Part shown: one piece after another, positions 7,325-11,000 of the stretch
Position numbering within the stretch: position 1 is the first letter of the stretch
How the letters are laid out: each line of letters starts with the position of its first letter
Source of the DNA: JBDHUV01 sp039809365
GTDB taxonomy: Bacteria > Patescibacteriota > Microgenomatia > Levybacterales > GWA1-39-11
Reading direction: 5' to 3'
Length of the DNA: 11,000 nt
NCBI GenBank assembly: GCA_039809365.1
Contig: JBDHUV010000021.1
Coordinates: 1 to 11,000 of the forward strand
Notes under the pieces: model-generated
What the model was told of the DNA's origin: nothing
Databases searched by the model: none
What the model saw: only the letters and a program-made list of their open reading frames with translations
Translations under genes and position numbers: made by a program

Positions 7325-7424
7325 TCTGAAATACTTATTTCCGAGCAAGGTTACATATCTTACTTGTTGCAACGAAGTTTTTAATAAAATCTAAAATAGT
7401 AGGTTATTAGCTTACTGTGTAGAA

Positions 7425-8387
7425 TTATTCTTGTACTTTTGAACTTTTAAAAACTTTTGGTACAAACCAATCACTTGGAACTTCTTCTGTTCTCTTTTGT
7501 TCAGGCATTGCTTCTTGTACTATTTCTGTAGTGTTGTTCGTTTGAGGTGGAGATACTTCTTCCATTGGAACTGATTGTTGTTCTTGGGCTACTTTTACAG
7601 ATTCTTGTCTAGGTTTCCTTTGCTCACCAGATCTGCTTTGTACAGGAATATTTTTTCTTTGTGCTCCGTGTGCAAGAAGATATGCAGCACTTGCAAAGGC
7701 TGCAGATGATGTATTTGGAGCTGAGAAATTATTGGTTGCAAAAACTACTCCATCCAAAAGATTTTGAGCAGTATCTGCATCTATTGGAAGATTGAGTTCC
7801 CGGATAAGCATAGTAACTATCTCTGAGATTGAAGAAAAATCTGGATCTGCAATTGTCACTTCTCCAAAATTTTGTTGCGGAACAACAGTGTCTAATCTGA
7901 TCATTTTTACTTGAGCATCAGGAGACACCAACCCTGCCATTTCCTCTTCTTTACGAATCCCAATTGTTACGAGTACTGATGGGTTTGAACCTGAACGGAT
8001 AAAGTCTACATCTTTTTCTTTAAATGAAATTCCTTTGTCTTTTGCAGCAAATAAATTGATATTTAATCTATTTCCTTCAATATTATATGATACTTTCTCT
8101 ACTTCTCCTTCATAATAAGGAAGAGAAACAACAAGTTTTTTTGTTATTCCTTCAAAATTACGAGAAAGTTTGTCTATTCCAACTAAATTAGAAATTTCAA
8201 CAAGTGGGTCTTTACGAGATACTATTTGGACATTTTTCCCAGCCTCTTGTAATGCAAGGTAAAGAGCAAGCCCTGCTCCTACTTTATCAAGAGATTGAAA
8301 CTCAGTAACAATGATACCGACGTTATCTGCGCTTTGTAAAATGTCTTTTGCTTGTGGAATTAACTGAGCTATTTTTTGATTATCCAT
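7425..8387 (-). CDS. DHH-family (NrnA-like) protein, predicted pseudoenzyme with disordered tail
   Basis: 320 residues. Functional DHH phosphoesterases such as NrnA degrade short oligoribonucleotides. The fold signature is visible: residues 19-45 align with the HxNPDxDxxGSxLAL block but read TEFQSLDKVGAGLAL. The DHH block (VIDHHxxNxxFG) aligns with RLDTVVPQQNFGEV (164-177). ADPDFSSISEIV (180-191) and QNLLDGVVFATNNF (208-221) match the later DPxxSS.aE and LLxGIxxDTxxF blocks. The motif I His, both His of DHH and the Asp of DTxxF are absent, so metal-dependent catalysis looks impossible. The DHHA1 domain with its GGGH motif is missing; instead about 75 residues rich in Gln, Glu and Pro (245-320) end in DWFVPKVFKSSKVQE. 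Position after infB fits nrnA-type genes elsewhere. Family assignment is by eye from motif spacing. The function may be RNA binding or scaffolding (inference). Confidence 0.75.
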   Translation of the reverse strand: MDNQKIAQLIPQAKDILQSADNVGIIVTEFQSLDKVGAGLALYLALQEAGKNVQIVSRKDPLVEISNLVGIDKLSRNFEGITKKLVVSLPYYEGEVEKVSYNIEGNRLNINLFAAKDKGISFKEKDVDFIRSGSNPSVLVTIGIRKEEEMAGLVSPDAQVKMIRLDTVVPQQNFGEVTIADPDFSSISEIVTMLIRELNLPIDADTAQNLLDGVVFATNNFSAPNTSSAAFASAAYLLAHGAQRKNIPVQSRSGEQRKPRQESVKVAQEQQSVPMEEVSPPQTNNTTEIVQEAMPEQKRTEEVPSDWFVPKVFKSSKVQE

Positions 8388-8397
8388 ATAAATATTA

Positions 8398-8434
8398 ATA
8401 GGAATTCTATCCTATCAGAATTATCTATAGGATA
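8398..8434 (-). repeat. Competing inverted repeats over the infB stop codon
   Basis: TATCCTAT (8408-8415) and ATAGGATA (8427-8434) form an 8-bp inverted repeat with an 11-nt loop that covers the infB stop. The core of the inner arm can instead pair with ATAGGA at 8398-8403 (6-nt loop). The three arms are therefore mutually exclusive, like a small attenuator. The arms are short and AT-rich and no T-run follows, so it is not an intrinsic terminator. It could be chance or could affect mRNA stability or expression of the DHH-like gene. Confidence 0.4.
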
Positions 8435-9884
8435 TTAACATATCACCGGGGCGAAAGTCAACAGGCTGGGTTAAGGTCACTCCGCATTCTTGACCTTTCC
8501 CCACTTCTTTCACATCCTCTTTTACTCGTTTAAGCGTAGCTATTTTTGCTTCACCCGTTACTGCACCTTCTCTTTCAACTCGCACTGTATCATTAATGAG
8601 CAGGCGACCTTCATTTACTCGTACTCCTAATATTTCACCCTGAGTACCTTCAAATGAAGCAATAATCGAAGCTTTTCCAAGTATTTTCTCTCGTCCTTCT
8701 TCTTGTACCATTGCGACAGCATCAGCAATTTCATCTAATAATTCATAGATAATTGTGTAGACTCGATAGAATATACCTTCAGTTTCGGCAAGCTTTTTTG
8801 CTTCTTTTGCAATAGGGACATTAAACCCAAGCACAATTCCACTAAAATCCTTTGCCATCATTACATCTGAAACACCGATCTCACCTTGTCCTTCAGAAAG
8901 AATTGTAATATCTTCAGGTAGAGATTGCTTAATAGCTTCTAACTCTCCTGCTGTTTGAGTTTTAAGAATAACAGACACTGAGCTTGGTTTTTCATCGAAA
9001 AATGCCTGAATACTGCTTGCAGATGAGGATTTTTTCAGTACATCTTGAACAATCTCTTCCTGTTCTTGAGCAGTAGTAAAAATTAAAGAGCCTGAAGGTA
9101 ATGTCTGCGTAAGCCCAATAATTTCAATTGCTTGTCCAGGTTGTGCATTTTTTACTGATGTAAGATAGGTATCAAAAAGTGCCCGGGCTTTCCCTACTTC
9201 TTCTGCAAATCTAAATAATTTTTCTCCTACTGTTAACTGTCCTTGTTTTACTACGACACTTGCAACTATTCCTCGTCTTTTATCTAGAAGCGACTCAATA
9301 ACTACACCTAAAAATGGTTTATCTCCATCTTTTTTAGATGCTGACATATCATAAACAAGAAGAATAAGGTCAAGAAGTTCTTTAATATTCTCGCCTGTTT
9401 TAGAAGAGACCGGGATATATGGAACATCTCCCCCAAGTCCTTCAAGAAGAACCCCTTCTTTCATCACTGTTTGCTTTGCTCTTTCTACATTTGCCCTCTC
9501 AGTATCTATTTTTGTAAACACCACAATAAATGGTATTTTTGCTTCACGAATTTTTTCAATAGACTCTACTGTCTGGGGTTTTACTCCATCGTCTGCTGCA
9601 ACAATAAGAAGAACAACATCTGCTGCACTCACTCCTTGAGATCTCATATTGCTAAACGCTTCATGACCTGGGGTATCAATAAAAGTAATGGTACGCTTTT
9701 TCCCTTCCTGCTCAACTTCTATTGAAGATGCACCAATTTTTTGTGTAATACCGCCTCTTTCACCAGAAGCAATGTCACTTGTGCGAATTCTATCTAATAA
9801 AGAGGTTTTTCCATGATCAACATGGCCAAGAACTGAAACTACAGGAGGATATAAAGATTGTGAAGATTCTGTTGTTTTTTCCAT
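8421..9884 (-). CDS. infB: Translation initiation factor IF-2, minimal form
   Basis: GTPase that brings fMet-tRNA to the 30S subunit and promotes subunit joining. Only 487 residues, against 890 in E. coli: the N-terminal domains are absent and the G domain starts at about residue 14. Motifs: G1 GHVDHGKT (20-27), G2 GGITQKIGA (44-52), G3 DTPGHEAF (70-77), G4 TKID (124-127) and G5 SSKTGEN (160-166). G4 has Thr where most IF-2 proteins have Asn; G5 has Ser for Ala. Domain II covers about 185-275, the C1 domain about 290-390 (including GFNVPIAKEA and IIYELLDE) and the fMet-tRNA-binding C2 domain about 400-487, with the GxECG and RPGD strings intact. The gene starts 27 nt after nusA with no Shine-Dalgarno sequence at a usable distance. 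Identity is certain. Confidence 0.97.
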   Translation of the reverse strand: MEKTTESSQSLYPPVVSVLGHVDHGKTSLLDRIRTSDIASGERGGITQKIGASSIEVEQEGKKRTITFIDTPGHEAFSNMRSQGVSAADVVLLIVAADDGVKPQTVESIEKIREAKIPFIVVFTKIDTERANVERAKQTVMKEGVLLEGLGGDVPYIPVSSKTGENIKELLDLILLVYDMSASKKDGDKPFLGVVIESLLDKRRGIVASVVVKQGQLTVGEKLFRFAEEVGKARALFDTYLTSVKNAQPGQAIEIIGLTQTLPSGSLIFTTAQEQEEIVQDVLKKSSSASSIQAFFDEKPSSVSVILKTQTAGELEAIKQSLPEDITILSEGQGEIGVSDVMMAKDFSGIVLGFNVPIAKEAKKLAETEGIFYRVYTIIYELLDEIADAVAMVQEEGREKILGKASIIASFEGTQGEILGVRVNEGRLLINDTVRVEREGAVTGEAKIATLKRVKEDVKEVGKGQECGVTLTQPVDFRPGDMLISYR

Positions 9885-9911
9885 ATATAAAAAGATATTA
9901 CCTGTCTCATA

Positions 9912-11000
9912 CTATTTTGCCTCATTGGTAGTATCTGACTCTACTGATGCTTCATCAGTTGTTTGTTTCTCTTCTTTTACTTCTTCTGGTTCTACAGTTT
10001 CCTCTTTATTTTCTACAGCATCAACTACTTCAGCTGGCTGTGTTTCACCTTCAAATCCTTCAACTTCAATGTTATACTCTGACAATTTTGAAGCAAGACG
10101 AACATTTTGACCTTCTCTGCCAATAACAAGAGGCATCTCTTCACGTGGAGCTTTTACTTTTGCAAGTTTTTCTTCTTCAAAAACTTCAACTTCTAAATCC
10201 TTTGCTGGAGAAAGAGCATTCATAATAAGTCTTGCAGGATCAGAACTCCATTGGATCATATCGATTTTCTCTAGTCCATCCAGAGCTTCAATAACTGCTT
10301 GAATTCGTACACCTTTTTGTCCAACACAGCTTCCTACAGGATCAATTCCTGATTGTTCTGAGTATACAGCAACTTTTGCTCTACTTCCTGGTTCACGAAC
10401 AACTTTTTTAACAGTAACACTTCCTGCTGCAACTTCAGGAACTTCTCTTCGAAGCAATCCTTCAATAAGACCAGGATGACTTCTTGAAACAATAATCTCT
10501 CTTCCACGTTCTTCACTAATTTCTACAATATATACAGGCATTTTCTTGTTCAAGAAATATGACTCATTTGGCATTTTGTGTGCAGGAGGAATTACCGCTT
10601 CAGCTTTTCCAATATCTACAATAATAGTAGGACCTTGGAATCTTAAAATCATACCGTTTACCACTGTACCTACTCTTTTTGTATACTCACCTATAATTGC
10701 GTCTTTTTCCTTCTCTCGAATTTTTTGGAGTAATACTTGTTTTGCAGTCTGCGCAGCAATTCTTCCGAATCCAGGAGGAGTAATATCTTTTTCATCTTCC
10801 ATAATACGAGTTTCACCTGTTTTCTCGTCTAACTCCACAGAAATCTTTTCAATTACTTCTCCCTCTTCATTTACTTCTTCTTCAACTGGGTGATCTTTTT
10901 TATATGCAGCAAGAATTGCGTTCTTTATGGTATCAAGTACCACTTGAGGATCAACACCTCTTTCAGAGGCGACTTGGTTTAATGCTAATGTAAATTCACT
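9912..11000 (-). CDS. nusA: Transcription termination/antitermination factor NusA, 5' end missing
   Basis: RNA-polymerase-bound factor that modulates pausing, termination and antitermination. The frame is open to the right edge. The outermost codons read SEFTLALNQVASERGVDPQ, which matches the NusA N-terminus, so only a few residues are missing; an in-frame GTG at 10943 is an internal Val, not the start. In the visible 362 residues: N-terminal polymerase-binding domain (to about 105), S1 domain (about 110-162, GTVVNGMILRF...), KH1 (about 195-270, with DPVGSCVGQKGVRIQAV) and KH2 (about 275-318, with VIGREGQNVRLASKL). The last 45 residues form an acidic low-complexity tail with about 16 Asp/Glu and 4 Lys instead of the E. 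coli acidic repeat domains. The stop is TAG, the only non-TAA stop seen. Its position before infB is the classical order. Confidence 0.97.
   Translation of the reverse strand, partial: SEFTLALNQVASERGVDPQVVLDTIKNAILAAYKKDHPVEEEVNEEGEVIEKISVELDEKTGETRIMEDEKDITPPGFGRIAAQTAKQVLLQKIREKEKDAIIGEYTKRVGTVVNGMILRFQGPTIIVDIGKAEAVIPPAHKMPNESYFLNKKMPVYIVEISEERGREIIVSRSHPGLIEGLLRREVPEVAAGSVTVKKVVREPGSRAKVAVYSEQSGIDPVGSCVGQKGVRIQAVIEALDGLEKIDMIQWSSDPARLIMNALSPAKDLEVEVFEEEKLAKVKAPREEMPLVIGREGQNVRLASKLSEYNIEVEGFEGETQPAEVVDAVENKEETVEPEEVKEEKQTTDEASVESDTTNEAK

Noticed and set aside
7306..7424. Intrinsic terminator after the DHH-like gene
   Set aside because: I found no GC-rich hairpin followed by a T-run on the minus strand; only weak AT-rich dyads.
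10941..10943. GTG as the start of nusA
   Set aside because: The frame continues upstream to the window edge with clear NusA N-terminal sequence, so this GTG is an internal Val codon.
1..11000. TGA reassigned to glycine, as in Gracilibacteria/SR1
   Set aside because: The eight frames run full length with no in-frame TGA; stops are TAA or TAG. TGA is not used as a stop here either, but the sample is only seven stops.

Overview
The window is AT-rich bacterial DNA with eight protein genes, all read on the minus strand (right to left). In transcription order they are nusA (start cut off at the right edge), infB, a degenerate DHH-family protein, rpsO, pnp, a protease-less Lon-type AAA+ ATPase, an RNase J-family gene (rnj) and ftsK (end cut off at the left edge). 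Gaps are short (0 to 137 nt), so no stretch of 300 bases lacks a gene. I see no tRNA, rRNA, insertion sequence, phage gene, CRISPR array or GC-rich intrinsic terminator.

The likely source is an uncultured reduced-genome bacterium of the Patescibacteria/CPR type, possibly Microgenomates-like. This is inference. It rests on a minimal IF-2 with no N-terminal domains, a compacted nusA-infB-rpsO-pnp locus without ylxR, rbfA, truB or ribF, an rnj-ftsK junction, a variant RNA-binding loop in PNPase, and few Shine-Dalgarno sequences. The standard code fits: no in-frame TGA is used, and the seven visible stops are six TAA and one TAG.

Right half (about 7425-11000): transcription and translation factors. 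NusA has N-terminal, S1, KH1 and KH2 domains and an acidic tail. IF-2 is stripped to its GTPase and C-terminal core. Next comes a protein with the DHH-phosphoesterase fold signature in which the recognisable catalytic Asp and His residues are gone and the DHHA1 domain is replaced by a disordered tail.

Left half (1 to about 7420): RNA turnover. A candidate extended -10 promoter lies immediately before rpsO. rpsO and pnp abut with no gap. Between pnp and rnj, the genes of the two main RNA-decay enzymes, sits a Lon AAA+ module that stops exactly where the protease domain would begin and has an altered pore loop. The RNase J-like protein keeps the HxHxDH site but has Gly where the family has its late zinc-binding His (motif C). 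ftsK follows, behind a TATAAT box.

The most interesting signal is the combination: an RNA-decay cluster carrying a DHH pseudoenzyme, a protease-less AAA+ and a variant RNase J. It may represent an undescribed degradosome-like or RNA quality-control arrangement in a minimal cell. Two or three starts also have a -10 box so close to the ATG that leaderless mRNAs are likely.
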